IMG/VR virus record: IMGVR_UViG_3300048597_000624
Span: 21,225 to 85,224 of that record
DNA from: a virus
DNA: 64,000 bases
Direction: 5' to 3' (one strand)
Both the position numbers and the translations under genes were made by a program. Below are positions 24,525 through 33,485 of this stretch, piece by piece (position 1 is the first letter of the stretch; every line of letters begins with the position of its first letter). A model generated the notes under the pieces. The model made no database searches. It saw only the letters and a program-made list of their open reading frames with translations, and had not been told where the DNA came from.

Positions 24525-27500
24525 CAGACCAGCCCTTTATCGCGCCAATACTGGAAGCACTTGGGGTAGTTCGCTTCGGCCTTTTCTCGATCGAGAAAAA
24601 GTAGCCGTCCAAACTCTGCCCAGCCTTCTTGGGCGTCGGTTTTAGCATACTTCGACAAGGGAGTGCTGGGCAAGTTAATCTCTTCCTGCCAATTTTTCTT
24701 CCACTCAGGCGTGTAATCGAAGTCGTGGCCGCCGATGGCATGAGCCAATTCGTGGGCATGCGTGCCGGCCGCGGTGATGTCCGAACCGGGATCTGCAGTT
24801 CCGACGCGCTCCCCTGTGTCTTCGCCTCCGTCCAGGCAAAGCGTTCCGTTGAGATCCTCATGCGTCGGCTTGCCTGTCGAACGGTAAATCGGGTAGGCAA
24901 AGAATCCCATCACGGTTGCTCCGCGCGGGATACGCGAACCGCGGCGGCGGGCCTCGGCTGTGACGCCGCTAACGCTCGGCTTCCACTGGACGCTGGAAAC
25001 GAACCGGTCGACACGTCGCAAGCACTCGCCATTCATGCCGTCGATCGCGCGCGAGATTGCCGCCCGGTAGGCTTGCTGCTTGTCCTTGGAGAGCCGCTTA
25101 AGCTGCTCCGGCATGTCTTTGAGAAGCTTGGCGCGAACCGACTCGCGCGCGGCGTGTAATTCGCTTTCCGCAGAATCGTCGGCGGTGGATTCCTTCGCGG
25201 CAGCCGCCGGCGTCGAACTCGATTCGCTGCTGCTGCTACCGCTGCCGGCGCTCTCCTTCTCGACGAACTTCCCTTCATCGTCGCGCGGATGCTTGGACTC
25301 GAAATCAAGGCCCTTTTGCGTCCCGCTGTTGGCCTGCGGATCGTCGTCGAACAGTCGCGTTTGACGAGCATACTTCCGCAAGAATCGGCGCGTGCGGGCA
25401 AACGGCACCGACTCGATTGCGTCATCCCGCGCCGGAACATACTTGCCGGCCTGATGAGCCAGATCGACCGCTTCCGATAAAACTTCGTTCGACCAGCGCG
25501 CGGGCGGCTCGATTCGGCCTTCGCCGAGCATGTCCCACACTCGTTCGCCGAGATCTTCGGAGTATCCTTCCGCGTGGTTACCCAGGCCGAGTTCCGGCAG
25601 CGAGGCGGCAACCGACGTCGCCTTGACGTCGAACCCAGGAATTGCCGTGTAGTCCTTGCCGGCGTTCGACAGCCGCGCGAAGTCGTTGCGGGTGAGCCCC
25701 ATGATCTCGCGCAACTGCATCTTGGCGTGCTCGCGGTCCGTGATGGCTTGCCGCTTCTCTTCCCAGACGAAGTCGACAGCATCGCGCAGAGTAGCGGCAT
25801 CGAGGTTGTGCTCTTCGGCCAATGCGGAGATTGCTTGGCCCAATCGGCCTTCGGACGTTCGCTTGGGCTTGGGCTGTTTTGCCGGTTGCTGCTGCGACTG
25901 GGGCTGAGACTTGGGCTCACCACCTGGTGGCAGTCCGGCGGCCGACTCGAGTTCGCGGACCGACGCCTCTTGCTTGGGCAGCAGTTCGTCCGGTGGGTTC
26001 TGTCCGGCTTGTCGCCATGCGCGGCGAATCGCCTCTTTCGACTGCTCCAGTTCCGCTCGCGCGCGACGGGCGGCGTCGGCCTTGGCGGGATCTGGCTGCG
26101 TTGGTGCATCGATTTCGGTTTCAACAGGGGATTCCATCTGCTCGCCCGTCTCGGGCTGCTCCTGCGGCGTCGGCTCCTCATCGCCAACCATGTCGATGTC
26201 ATCCCAGGCGTCGGGATAGCCTTCGTGGTCGTCGTCCTCCCGGTGCGGAGTGGCATGACCCGGGGCGTCCACAATGCCGACGCGATGCCCGCGGTTGACC
26301 AGCGTATTGAGGTGGCCCTCTAAATCCGCCTGCTTGATGACCGCATGCTTCCCGTTGCCCAATTCGAGGTGCTCATTGAGTCGAGCGGCGCCAGCACCGA
26401 AGGCGTGATAGTCACCGTTTTCGTTGACCAGCAAAATCGTTCCCGCGGGGGCCATCTCGAGGGCGCGATCGTGGGCCTCCCGCAACACGCTGTCGCGATG
26501 ATCTTCGTGGGCGTCTTGCTTGCGGGCTCGCCGTGCGCGAGATTCGTCCGATTCGTCGCGCAGGTCGTCAACGTCTTCGCCCTCCAGGCCCGGGCAGCCG
26601 GCGTGAATGTGGCCATCTTCGCCGACGAGGGCAGGGGCGCCGCCGACGGTTTTCCACTGGGCACCCTTGGGCTCTGGATCGGGCTCAGCGCGGTAGACGC
26701 GGCGACCTTCTTTGTTTCGACGATGTTTGAGCTTTTCGGGCAAATCTTCGGCAAGCTTCTCGATTTGCTGTCGGAGATCGGGTGGTGTTGTCGCGTCGTC
26801 GAGCTTGGCAAGGCTATCGAGGCTTAGCCACCAGTGATAGTCGTGCTCCTTGGGGTTGGTGTCGACGTTTGACGACGAACCGGCGGCCACTTGCGCCCGA
26901 TACATGACCCCAGATTTGCCGTTGCGAGTTTCAAACGGAACCTCCCCTGGAAGAAACTCGATCGATAACCCCGTTTCCTCTTCCACTTCGCGCGCGGCGG
27001 CCTTGCGCGGATCCTCGCCGTCACGACGATGGCCGGCAGGGCACTCCCATTCGCCCGTGCGGGTGCTGGCTTCCGATCGGCGGACCAGCAAAACCTTGCC
27101 GTCGTGGATGATGGCTGTGGCGACGATGTCCGGATCGTCATCCTCCACGATGATCGACTCGGCATCGTCACGCTTGGCATACTGCCGCGGCGTCGCTCCA
27201 CCTGCGGGCCCGTACATGCGAAGCTGCAATCCGCCATCGGCGGCGGCTGCCTTCTGCTTGTCGCCTTCAGGCCCATCGTCATCCGGTTTATCCGGATCAT
27301 CATCGGGGTCGTCGTCCACCTCGGGTCCGTCTTCGCCCGGTCCCTCATCATCGTCGCCGCCGGCCAGTGGATTCTGCGGAAACGCCACGGTCGAGCGAGA
27401 GCCAGGCAGGTTGTCGCCCGGCTGGCCCGGCTGCCCCGGTTGTTGGCCCGGCATGCCCGGCAATCCCAGCCCCATTCCGGCGCCCTGCGAGAACGTGGGG

Positions 27501-28978
27501 TTCTGTAGCGCCTCTTCGCCGTCGGTCGGGATCGACGAACCAATCATGCCCGCGACTTCAGCCGGCTTGAGCTTCAACCCCATCTCCCAAGCCATCTGGT
27601 ACGCCTGGAGCTTCTTCTCCACCTCGGGCGATTCGGTGTCGATTACGAATCGCACATAGACCCGCTGCGAGCCGGGGAAGTTGAACAGCTTGAGCGGCTC
27701 GACAAAGTCCGTCGTTAGCGACTCTTCGAGGTTCGTCGCGTCATAGCGAATTATTTGATTAAACGTTTCGAGGTGCAGATCCGCCACGCCACTGCCCAGG
27801 CCGGTCGCTTCGGACTCACTCGACAGGATTTGGCCCAGGATGTATCGCTTGATCTGGTGGCCAAACAGGTCATGCACGATCGACTTGAGCGACTCGACGC
27901 CGGCCGCGTTGGGCTCGATGCGATCGATTCCGTACTGCGATTTCTCTTCGCCCTCGGGGATCGGCACCAGAATGTTATTGTTCTGGTGGGACTCCATTGC
28001 CGCCGCTTCGGCCTTTTCTTTCCCCTCGGGGTTCCCCAGCGGGTAGTACCAGATTGTGAAGCCTTGTCCCACGCGCTCGAGATATTCGACCAGCATCGCG
28101 AGGGCTTCTTGTTTCTGATACCACGCCCAGTAGATGCGCGAGCGCACGCCGACGCCATGAATCGCACCGGCGTCAATTGGCGATTCGTAGGCCGCGTCTT
28201 CAACCATGTGCTTGTGCAGCACGATCGCGCGACGTTCCCAATCCTCCAGGAAATACCCCATGCCCTGATCGGTCGCGACCACCTTGTGCGGTCCGACCAG
28301 GTCGCCGGGCTTGAAGTTTCCCGCCACGCGGATGCCGATTTGGTCTGGATCCCAGCCCTCTTCGTTCACTCCGGGGATATCTTGGCGAAAGAGCAGCTTG
28401 TCGCCGTTGATCGGGCGCCACTTGCGAACGATCAGCCGTTGCTGGCCGTGGACGTAGTCCCAGTTGAACAGGTTGTTGATCGCGGATCGTCCGAACCAAA
28501 CCGCTTCCTGCAGCGAGCGGCGATACTCCACGAACCGCGAGGTCCGGCGAATGATCGCGGTGAGGTCGTCGACGAGCTTCTTTTGCAGCGGGGAATTCTC
28601 GTCTTCCGCCTCGAGGTGCCAATTGAGCAGCGCCACGCAACGCTGGCGAGCCTCCAGGCACTCCATCACCGTGCAATCGTTGCGCATGTACCGCGCGTTG
28701 TCTTTCGAGTGGCGGTAGGCTTCGTCCGGATTGCGGTAGACCTTGGCGAGGTTGGAAATCAAACCCTGGAACGTCATCACGTGCGGCATCACCGGCATGC
28801 CGAAGCCGGGAGGGGCTCCCTTGATGCCGCGCGCAGGATCGTGCGACTTCACGTTGGGCGGGCTGGCCTGGCCGTTTGCGTGGCCATTGGTGGACGGCTT
28901 GGGCGGGCGCGGCGTGCGGGCAACCAGCGGGCGGGCGTTGTCGGGCAGGTTGCCGCGAGAGGGGAGGGGAGCGGCCAT
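24524..28978 (-). CDS. Portal protein fused to Nudix and zincin domains
   Basis: 1484 residues, one uninterrupted frame. Residues about 70-500 form a phage portal domain of the Mu gp29/DUF935 kind (VMECLEARQRCVALLNWHLE; a QIKRYILGQILSSE segment). After Gly/Pro and Asp-rich linkers, a complete Nudix box lies at 649-671 (GHRRDGEDPRKAAAREVEEE, then TGL), fitting Gx5Ex7REUxEExGU. A long acidic/Gln-rich middle follows. The C-terminus carries a zincin motif HELAH at 1409-1413 with a likely distal Glu in EGWAEFGRL. Portals are usually 400-550 residues, so this is a threefold extended fusion. The extra enzymes could be packaged and act on capsid proteins or be delivered into the host; that is inference. 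Confidence 0.85.
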   Translation of the reverse strand: MAAPLPSRGNLPDNARPLVARTPRPPKPSTNGHANGQASPPNVKSHDPARGIKGAPPGFGMPVMPHVMTFQGLISNLAKVYRNPDEAYRHSKDNARYMRNDCTVMECLEARQRCVALLNWHLEAEDENSPLQKKLVDDLTAIIRRTSRFVEYRRSLQEAVWFGRSAINNLFNWDYVHGQQRLIVRKWRPINGDKLLFRQDIPGVNEEGWDPDQIGIRVAGNFKPGDLVGPHKVVATDQGMGYFLEDWERRAIVLHKHMVEDAAYESPIDAGAIHGVGVRSRIYWAWYQKQEALAMLVEYLERVGQGFTIWYYPLGNPEGKEKAEAAAMESHQNNNILVPIPEGEEKSQYGIDRIEPNAAGVESLKSIVHDLFGHQIKRYILGQILSSESEATGLGSGVADLHLETFNQIIRYDATNLEESLTTDFVEPLKLFNFPGSQRVYVRFVIDTESPEVEKKLQAYQMAWEMGLKLKPAEVAGMIGSSIPTDGEEALQNPTFSQGAGMGLGLPGMPGQQPGQPGQPGDNLPGSRSTVAFPQNPLAGGDDDEGPGEDGPEVDDDPDDDPDKPDDDGPEGDKQKAAAADGGLQLRMYGPAGGATPRQYAKRDDAESIIVEDDDPDIVATAIIHDGKVLLVRRSEASTRTGEWECPAGHRRDGEDPRKAAAREVEEETGLSIEFLPGEVPFETRNGKSGVMYRAQVAAGSSSNVDTNPKEHDYHWWLSLDSLAKLDDATTPPDLRQQIEKLAEDLPEKLKHRRNKEGRRVYRAEPDPEPKGAQWKTVGGAPALVGEDGHIHAGCPGLEGEDVDDLRDESDESRARRARKQDAHEDHRDSVLREAHDRALEMAPAGTILLVNENGDYHAFGAGAARLNEHLELGNGKHAVIKQADLEGHLNTLVNRGHRVGIVDAPGHATPHREDDDHEGYPDAWDDIDMVGDEEPTPQEQPETGEQMESPVETEIDAPTQPDPAKADAARRARAELEQSKEAIRRAWRQAGQNPPDELLPKQEASVRELESAAGLPPGGEPKSQPQSQQQPAKQPKPKRTSEGRLGQAISALAEEHNLDAATLRDAVDFVWEEKRQAITDREHAKMQLREIMGLTRNDFARLSNAGKDYTAIPGFDVKATSVAASLPELGLGNHAEGYSEDLGERVWDMLGEGRIEPPARWSNEVLSEAVDLAHQAGKYVPARDDAIESVPFARTRRFLRKYARQTRLFDDDPQANSGTQKGLDFESKHPRDDEGKFVEKESAGSGSSSSESSSTPAAAAKESTADDSAESELHAARESVRAKLLKDMPEQLKRLSKDKQQAYRAAISRAIDGMNGECLRRVDRFVSSVQWKPSVSGVTAEARRRGSRIPRGATVMGFFAYPIYRSTGKPTHEDLNGTLCLDGGEDTGERVGTADPGSDITAAGTHAHELAHAIGGHDFDYTPEWKKNWQEEINLPSTPLSKYAKTDAQEGWAEFGRLLFLDREKAEANYPKCFQYWRDKGLV

Positions 28979-29124
28979 AGTCGATCACCGGAGTTTACCG
29001 GGGCGACCGCTCCGTCAGCGGACTAGGGACGCAGGATGGGGCCGCCACGCTGGCCGGCGCGACGACGTTCGCTATGGTAGCGAAGTGAGGGCGGGGGCGG
29101 CAATCACGAGGTTAAAGCCCCGCA

Positions 29125-29823
29125 TCACAGCAGGCCGGCGTCCGCGAGTTTGGCCGCCTTCCTGGCGAATCGTTTGAGGTCCATCGGTGCATAGCCGAAC
29201 ACTTCGTAGTTGCGCCCATTGTGTTGGAGCGTCTTGCGGAGGTAGCGATAGGTGACGCGCGTCGGCCCGGGCGGATACCAGTGAGTTTCCTTGCCGGTCA
29301 GAGCTTCAATCTCGCGATCCTCCAGGCAGGGGCGATAGGTCTGCGTGATTGCCTTGTCGCACACCTCGGTTTTCGGGTCGAGGAAGTCTTTGGTGTTGTG
29401 GAAGGGTCCGCCGATGAATGGAAACTCGACTTTGACTGAGGCGGCGATATGGGCTGTGGAGCAGCACTGGTGATTCGGATCAGGCGGAGTCGCTGACATA
29501 TTCACGCTTTTGACCGGATAGCCCAGTATCGTCTCCGGAAGAACTTTGGTCGTTGCAAACGTTCCAGTGATTCCATGTGGCGGATAGCTTCCGAGCATTA
29601 CCGACGTGACGTAAACCGTCCAGTACATTCCCGGAGTGTTCAATCTCATCGGCTCGTTAAAGCGGATCGGTGGGCCGTCGTGAGATACTTCGCTGAACTC
29701 AACCGCCCACCGCTCGCCATCGTCCGAAAGATAGAGAGCAAAGTAGCCAAACGACACTACGGACTTGCCCTCGTCATTCGTGAGTGAGCCGCGACTGCCC
29801 GTGATCGAAGGCTTAAGCTGCAT
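29125..29823 (-). CDS. Hypothetical protein
   Basis: 232 residues. The first 100 residues are beta-rich (VVSFGYFALYLSDDGERWAVEF), the middle has CCSTAHIAASVKVEFPFIG, and the end is basic and helical. It lies upstream of the portal fusion across a 146-base gap. That gap contains only a small inverted repeat TTCGCTA/TAGCGAA at 29068-29084 of unknown meaning. No family recognised. Confidence 0.55.
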   Translation of the reverse strand: MQLKPSITGSRGSLTNDEGKSVVSFGYFALYLSDDGERWAVEFSEVSHDGPPIRFNEPMRLNTPGMYWTVYVTSVMLGSYPPHGITGTFATTKVLPETILGYPVKSVNMSATPPDPNHQCCSTAHIAASVKVEFPFIGGPFHNTKDFLDPKTEVCDKAITQTYRPCLEDREIEALTGKETHWYPPGPTRVTYRYLRKTLQHNGRNYEVFGYAPMDLKRFARKAAKLADAGLL

Positions 29824-29872
29824 CGCTCTTATTCCAGTTTTTCCCGCTTTTCCGGAATAACGGGAAAGTTAT

Positions 29873-30253
29873 TCAAGTTGCCTTGGATTCTTCCGGGACC
29901 GGTTCAACACGCCGCTCCGGATCCGTCAGCCAGCTATAGGCGGACTTCTCAAGCGGTGCCGGCGCAACAAACGCTCCGCTCACTCGCATGCTGCCCAGTC
30001 CGTCCTTGGTGTTCGTCGCTTCGACCGTCATCACCACGTGCCGGTAGTCTTGATTGGCGATCCGCAGTTGCAGGGCCTTCGTTCCGAGCAACTCGCCAAG
30101 ATCGAACGGTTCGGACGGCAGGCAGGTCAGGCGGAACTTGCAGGCCGGCGGCGCGGAATCGTCGATCATCAGGCTCCATTGCTCGAACTCAAGGAGCGTG
30201 GTTCCGGTGGAGTCCATGAGCAAACCGGATTCGCCGTGGATGGTTTCTCTCAT
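29873..30253 (-). CDS. Hypothetical protein
   Basis: 126 residues, beta-rich with one CKFRLTC segment and a Pro/Glu C-terminus. It starts inside the stop of the preceding small gene (ATGA). It is one of a string of tightly overlapping small genes upstream of the portal. No family recognised. Confidence 0.55.
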   Translation of the reverse strand: MRETIHGESGLLMDSTGTTLLEFEQWSLMIDDSAPPACKFRLTCLPSEPFDLGELLGTKALQLRIANQDYRHVVMTVEATNTKDGLGSMRVSGAFVAPAPLEKSAYSWLTDPERRVEPVPEESKAT

Positions 30254-30444
30254 GTCAGCTTGGTTTCTGATAGTCGCTGTTTGATTTGGATGAACAATCG
30301 GCAGCGGCGCCTGATCGTGTCTATCAGGTCATCTTTAAGACTCACGCTTGCGGCCTTTCCGGCTTGATTGACCATCATGCCAATCGCCTCGCACTCTTCT
30401 CCATACTCGCGAATCAGATGCAGCAGCGGTTCTTTTGCACTCAC
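30250..30444 (-). CDS. Small helical protein
   Basis: 64 residues from a GTG at 30444 that overlaps the previous stop as GTGA; an upstream ATG would overlap the neighbour by 22 bases. The chain is helical with one Cys (LIREYGEECEAIGMM; LIDTIRRRCRLFIQIK). No family recognised. Confidence 0.5.
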   Translation of the reverse strand: MSAKEPLLHLIREYGEECEAIGMMVNQAGKAASVSLKDDLIDTIRRRCRLFIQIKQRLSETKLT

Positions 30445-30608
30445 GGCACATCCCCCGGGCAAGGCTCGACGATCGGCGGCATGTCAGGCGGGAGCGGTTT
30501 GGGTTCGTCCATTTCGAGTCGCTCTCGAAGCTTCTTGTAGATCAGCCACACTCCGAAGGGAACAAGGCTGGGGCCGAACGCAGTTTCAACGCTCGCCGAT
30601 TCGCCCAC
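30441..30608 (-). CDS. Small single-pass membrane protein
   Basis: 55 residues from a GTG at 30608, one base after the previous stop. One membrane segment (AFGPSLVPFGVWLIYKKL) is followed by a Pro-rich cytoplasmic tail (MDEPKPLPPDMPPIVEP). An upstream ATG at 30638 would overlap the preceding gene by 29 bases. Possible lysis or connector accessory; not recognised. Confidence 0.45.
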   Translation of the reverse strand: MGESASVETAFGPSLVPFGVWLIYKKLRERLEMDEPKPLPPDMPPIVEPCPGDVP

Positions 30609-30609
30609 T

Positions 30610-30702
30610 TTACTGAACCCTCGTCGCCCGAATCTCAATGTACAAGCAAATCGCCATCGCCGCGGCGGACAGGACGTAGGGCAGGTATTGCCAGAAATTC
30701 AC
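30610..30702 (-). CDS. Tiny membrane peptide
   Basis: 30 residues from a GTG at 30702 that overlaps the previous stop (GTGA). Residues 7-23 are hydrophobic (LPYVLSAAAMAICLYIE) and the end is basic. The precise coupling on both sides argues it is translated. Its size is close to the smallest phage holin-like or regulatory membrane peptides. Confidence 0.4.
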   Translation of the reverse strand: MNFWQYLPYVLSAAAMAICLYIEIRATRVQ

Positions 30703-30983
30703 TTCGGACCCTCTCGCCGCCGCGATTCTTTAAGGAAAAAGCGATAGGAATCCCAGTCACTCATCACTTTGAGTCCAGACGCAAACAAAATCAAGCAATA
30801 CCCAGCGATCGCGAATGGATTCCAGTATTGCGGGAGGATGAACAAGGAAGTCAGTACCAAAGCCGCCAACAACACCAGGTCCGCCGCAAAATCTTCCCAT
30901 GCGGTATCAAGCATCCATTCAAGCATGCTGTCGTCCAGCGTGCGAACAAACCTTGCGATGTCGCTTTCGTCGAGAACGCTCAC
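30699..30983 (-). CDS. Two-pass membrane protein
   Basis: 94 residues with an acidic N-terminus and two membrane segments (LVLLAALVLTSLFILPQYW and FAIAGYCLILFASGLKV), then a basic C-terminus (FFLKESRRREGPK). It overlaps both neighbours by 4 bases. Two-pass topology with a charged tail is holin-like, but the location before the portal rather than near lysis genes makes that uncertain. Confidence 0.55.
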   Translation of the reverse strand: MSVLDESDIARFVRTLDDSMLEWMLDTAWEDFAADLVLLAALVLTSLFILPQYWNPFAIAGYCLILFASGLKVMSDWDSYRFFLKESRRREGPK

Positions 30984-32200
30984 TGCAACCCCCTCGAAGC
31001 ACTCGGCATTCCAACGCTCGGCAACAGACTCCGGAAATACTTGCCGTTCTGCTGGATCGTGCGTTGCTTGAACCCGCCATCGACCACCGCCTTGCGTGGC
31101 ACATACGTCGCAGCGGCCGTCCCGTCCTCGTAGAACGCCGTGGTCGCAGCGGCCAGCCGATAGTCAAACCGGTGCCCCCAGACGGTTCCACGGATCCGCA
31201 GGATATCCCAGACGGCTTCGCCTTTCGAGTCGGCCGCCTTCATCCGCATGAAGGCTCGCTCAGGAACGTCGAAGTATTCGTACACCGCGCCGGGCGACCC
31301 GGACTGAGCCCCAATCTTGCCGCGGAATCGCTTCTTTCCCAGCCGGTTCTTGTAGACCTGGATGGCTTTGACGATCGGATTGAAATACTGCACCGTCAGC
31401 GTGCGAGTCGAGCGATCGTAACCAAATGCGTACACGCTGGACGAACCGAAGACGCGAATGTACCGGTCAGGATCGCCGTCGGGCCCGGGCTTGCCCAGCA
31501 CGTGGAACCCGCGATCGTCATCGCCTCCGCCGCTCCCTTTGCCGCCTGATCGTCCGCTACTGCCACCATTGCCGCCGGCGCTGCCCGATCCATCGCGCGA
31601 GCCAAAGCGACCCGTTGCCGCACTGCGACCGCTGGGCCCGCCGCGACCGACGTTGCTTGTGCCCGGTCCGTAGGATCCGCCGCGCCGCTGGTTCTTGGGC
31701 GAAATGACCGTCGCTTCGGTCTTCTCGGCCAGCGGGATCGGCGGCATGTCCTCCACGGGGTTGTGGAACACTCCGGTCGACCGATACGACGGCGGCGGCA
31801 GGTGCGGAGTTTCCAGCGTGTAGCCAGCTCGCTCGAGCGATCGGTGTGCGTCGTCGATAGCCCGCTGCGATGTTCGGCCACCCCGACCACCGCGAGCAGC
31901 GTTGACGAGCGTTCCAATCGCTCGAGCGAGTGAACCAGCTTGTGTGAAGAGTCGCGCGAGCGAGCCCAACGCGGGGGCCGAAGTTGGCGCGATGGATTGG
32001 GAGACGTTCATCGCGTAGCGGACGGTTTGTCCGATGGTGCGCTGAGTGCGTCGATCGGCGAGCGAGTTGAAGGCGTCTTGCGCGAGCGTGTTGGCGCTGA
32101 GTCGGCTGCGGGTTCGGTTGCCGGCATTACGCGACGACGAGCCCCCAGGCCGGAACGGGCCGGAGCGTGTCGGTCGGAATGGGCCGGTCGAGCGGTTCAT
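30980..32200 (-). CDS. KTSC-domain protein with Gly-rich linker
   Basis: 406 residues. The N-terminus is basic with FRPTRSGPFRPGG repeats, followed by a helical Ala-rich part, a Gly/Ser-rich linker, and near the C-terminus a KTSC domain: VFGSSSVYAFGYDRSTRTL with VYEYFDVPERAFMRMKAADS and the SKG that gives the family its last letters. KTSC domains occur in phage and lysyl-tRNA synthetase-associated proteins and may bind RNA or protein. The role here is unknown. Confidence 0.65.
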   Translation of the reverse strand: MNRSTGPFRPTRSGPFRPGGSSSRNAGNRTRSRLSANTLAQDAFNSLADRRTQRTIGQTVRYAMNVSQSIAPTSAPALGSLARLFTQAGSLARAIGTLVNAARGGRGGRTSQRAIDDAHRSLERAGYTLETPHLPPPSYRSTGVFHNPVEDMPPIPLAEKTEATVISPKNQRRGGSYGPGTSNVGRGGPSGRSAATGRFGSRDGSGSAGGNGGSSGRSGGKGSGGGDDDRGFHVLGKPGPDGDPDRYIRVFGSSSVYAFGYDRSTRTLTVQYFNPIVKAIQVYKNRLGKKRFRGKIGAQSGSPGAVYEYFDVPERAFMRMKAADSKGEAVWDILRIRGTVWGHRFDYRLAAATTAFYEDGTAAATYVPRKAVVDGGFKQRTIQQNGKYFRSLLPSVGMPSASRGLQ

Positions 32201-32535
32201 TGGGCTCCCTGGCTCTCCAGTCTGATTCGTTGGGCCAGCACGTCAGTTACGACAACCGGATTGAACAAGTATCGCGTTCCGGCCTTTATCGCGGGAATGC
32301 GTCCAGCCTCAACTTCCTCCTTCAGCCACTTCTTGGTTACTCCCAGTCGGCTCGCTTGCCGATTATCCGTCAAAATCTCCGCTGCCCTTCCGGCAAGAGA
32401 ATCAACTCCGTTATCAACCAAGGCCTGTATGGCATCGTGGAATTCGACAACTGCGGGATTGGGATTGTCCCGGTTAAGCGGGCGATTATTGCTCAGAAAG
32501 CCACTGCAAACACCAATGGCCCGGGTGAGGTCCAT
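32197..32535 (-). CDS. Excisionase-like HTH protein
   Basis: 112 residues from the ATG at 32535 that overlaps the previous stop (TGATG). The C-terminal half has the MerR/excisionase HTH pattern: QASRLGVTKKWLKEEVEAGR followed by IPAIKAGTRYLF, the 'wing' with a Tyr/Phe before the next helix. Helix-turn-helix proteins of this type bind DNA, for example in excision or packaging. Its place just downstream of terminase suggests a packaging-related DNA-binding role, which is inference. Confidence 0.65.
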   Translation of the reverse strand: MDLTRAIGVCSGFLSNNRPLNRDNPNPAVVEFHDAIQALVDNGVDSLAGRAAEILTDNRQASRLGVTKKWLKEEVEAGRIPAIKAGTRYLFNPVVVTDVLAQRIRLESQGAQ

Positions 32536-32882
32536 TACGAATCCTCCTTCGAGGTTCGCGCTTTGGGACGCCACGGCACCGGGCCCTCGTGCAAGGGAGC
32601 GATGCCGCCGTTGACCTTGGACAGAATCTTGCTGAGTTTCCAGCCAGCAAAATCAGCCACTCGCGCGGCATCACGCTGCGACGTCAGGTCGTCCGGGTTG
32701 GCCGATTCGACGATGAGTTGCCGGCACTCGCGCACGATTTCGAGGGCACGCTCACGCGAGAGCTCGCCGCCGCTGGAGACGACTTGGGCGGCGAAGTCGT
32801 CCAGTCGCGAATAGATCACCGCTGCCGCCGGCATGGAGGCGGTTTCGGTGCGGAAGGTTGCGATGGCTTCGTCGATGGTCAT
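32535..32882 (-). CDS. Hypothetical protein, terminase region
   Basis: 115 residues, helical (DEAIATFRTETASMPAAAV; ELSRERALEIVRECRQLIV) with a basic C-terminal tail ending in RPKARTSKEDS. It overlaps both neighbours and sits in a string of small genes between the terminase and the KTSC gene. No family recognised. Confidence 0.55.
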   Translation of the reverse strand: MTIDEAIATFRTETASMPAAAVIYSRLDDFAAQVVSSGGELSRERALEIVRECRQLIVESANPDDLTSQRDAARVADFAGWKLSKILSKVNGGIAPLHEGPVPWRPKARTSKEDS

Positions 32883-33013
32883 TGGTTGTCTTTCCGGAGT
32901 TCTAAATCAAGGCGAGCACGACAGCACACCACCGCAAAGGCTGAGATCGGCCAAACCACAATGCCCACAACGATTGTTGCCGCGGACAGACATCCGATGA
33001 CTTCGATGGTCAT
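32879..33013 (-). CDS. Tiny single-pass membrane protein
   Basis: 44 residues from the ATG at 33013, overlapping the neighbours at both ends (ATGA both times). One membrane segment (CLSAATIVVGIVVWPISAFA) precedes a basic tail (CCRARLDLELRKDNQ). Too short for family assignment; the double coupling supports it being real. Confidence 0.5.
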   Translation of the reverse strand: MTIEVIGCLSAATIVVGIVVWPISAFAVVCCRARLDLELRKDNQ

Positions 33014-33180
33014 TCGTCACCGCCTGAAATGATTTCCCAAGTACCGACCCGCCAGTGATGGTAAATCAACTCGGCATCTACGAACACCGGATCGACCATG
33101 ACAACGGGATTCGGGTCAACCTCCAGTTCGTGGCCGTTGTAGACGAGCGTGGTTGTGTCGGGCTGATCGAACTGGATCAT
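33010..33180 (-). CDS. Small acidic protein
   Basis: 56 residues from the ATG at 33180 with ATGA overlaps on both sides. The sequence is acidic and beta-like (TTTLVYNGHELEVDPNPVVM; VFVDAELIYHHWRVGTWEII). No family recognised. Confidence 0.5.
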   Translation of the reverse strand: MIQFDQPDTTTLVYNGHELEVDPNPVVMVDPVFVDAELIYHHWRVGTWEIISGGDE

Positions 33181-33485
33181 TGCTGTTGCACCACGGTCCC
33201 AAACAAAACTTGCGCCGCCTGAACCGTCACTTTGCCGAGATGGATGATTTCCGACTCGCCGTCCCTCACGGTCGGAAACGACGAGTGCTCGAATGCGATC
33301 AAGAAATCGTCCGTCTCTTTGCTGAATCCTATCCAGCGGGGAATTGCGCCCTTAGGGACCGGTGATTGGAGTACCACGCCGCCGTTGGTACCCAGCAATG
33401 CCATCAGGTCGATGCGTGAGATTGCGATGGATGCGACTCTCGGGCCTTCTTCGGGATGAAAGATCTCGCCGTTCACGTGGTTCAT
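33177..33485 (-). CDS. Hypothetical protein next to terminase
   Basis: 102 residues, compact beta-rich (MALLGTNGGVVLQSPVPKGA; EIIHLGKVTVQAAQVLFGTV). It overlaps the terminase gene stop by ATGA. Family not recognised. Confidence 0.55.
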   Translation of the reverse strand: MNHVNGEIFHPEEGPRVASIAISRIDLMALLGTNGGVVLQSPVPKGAIPRWIGFSKETDDFLIAFEHSSFPTVRDGESEIIHLGKVTVQAAQVLFGTVVQQQ

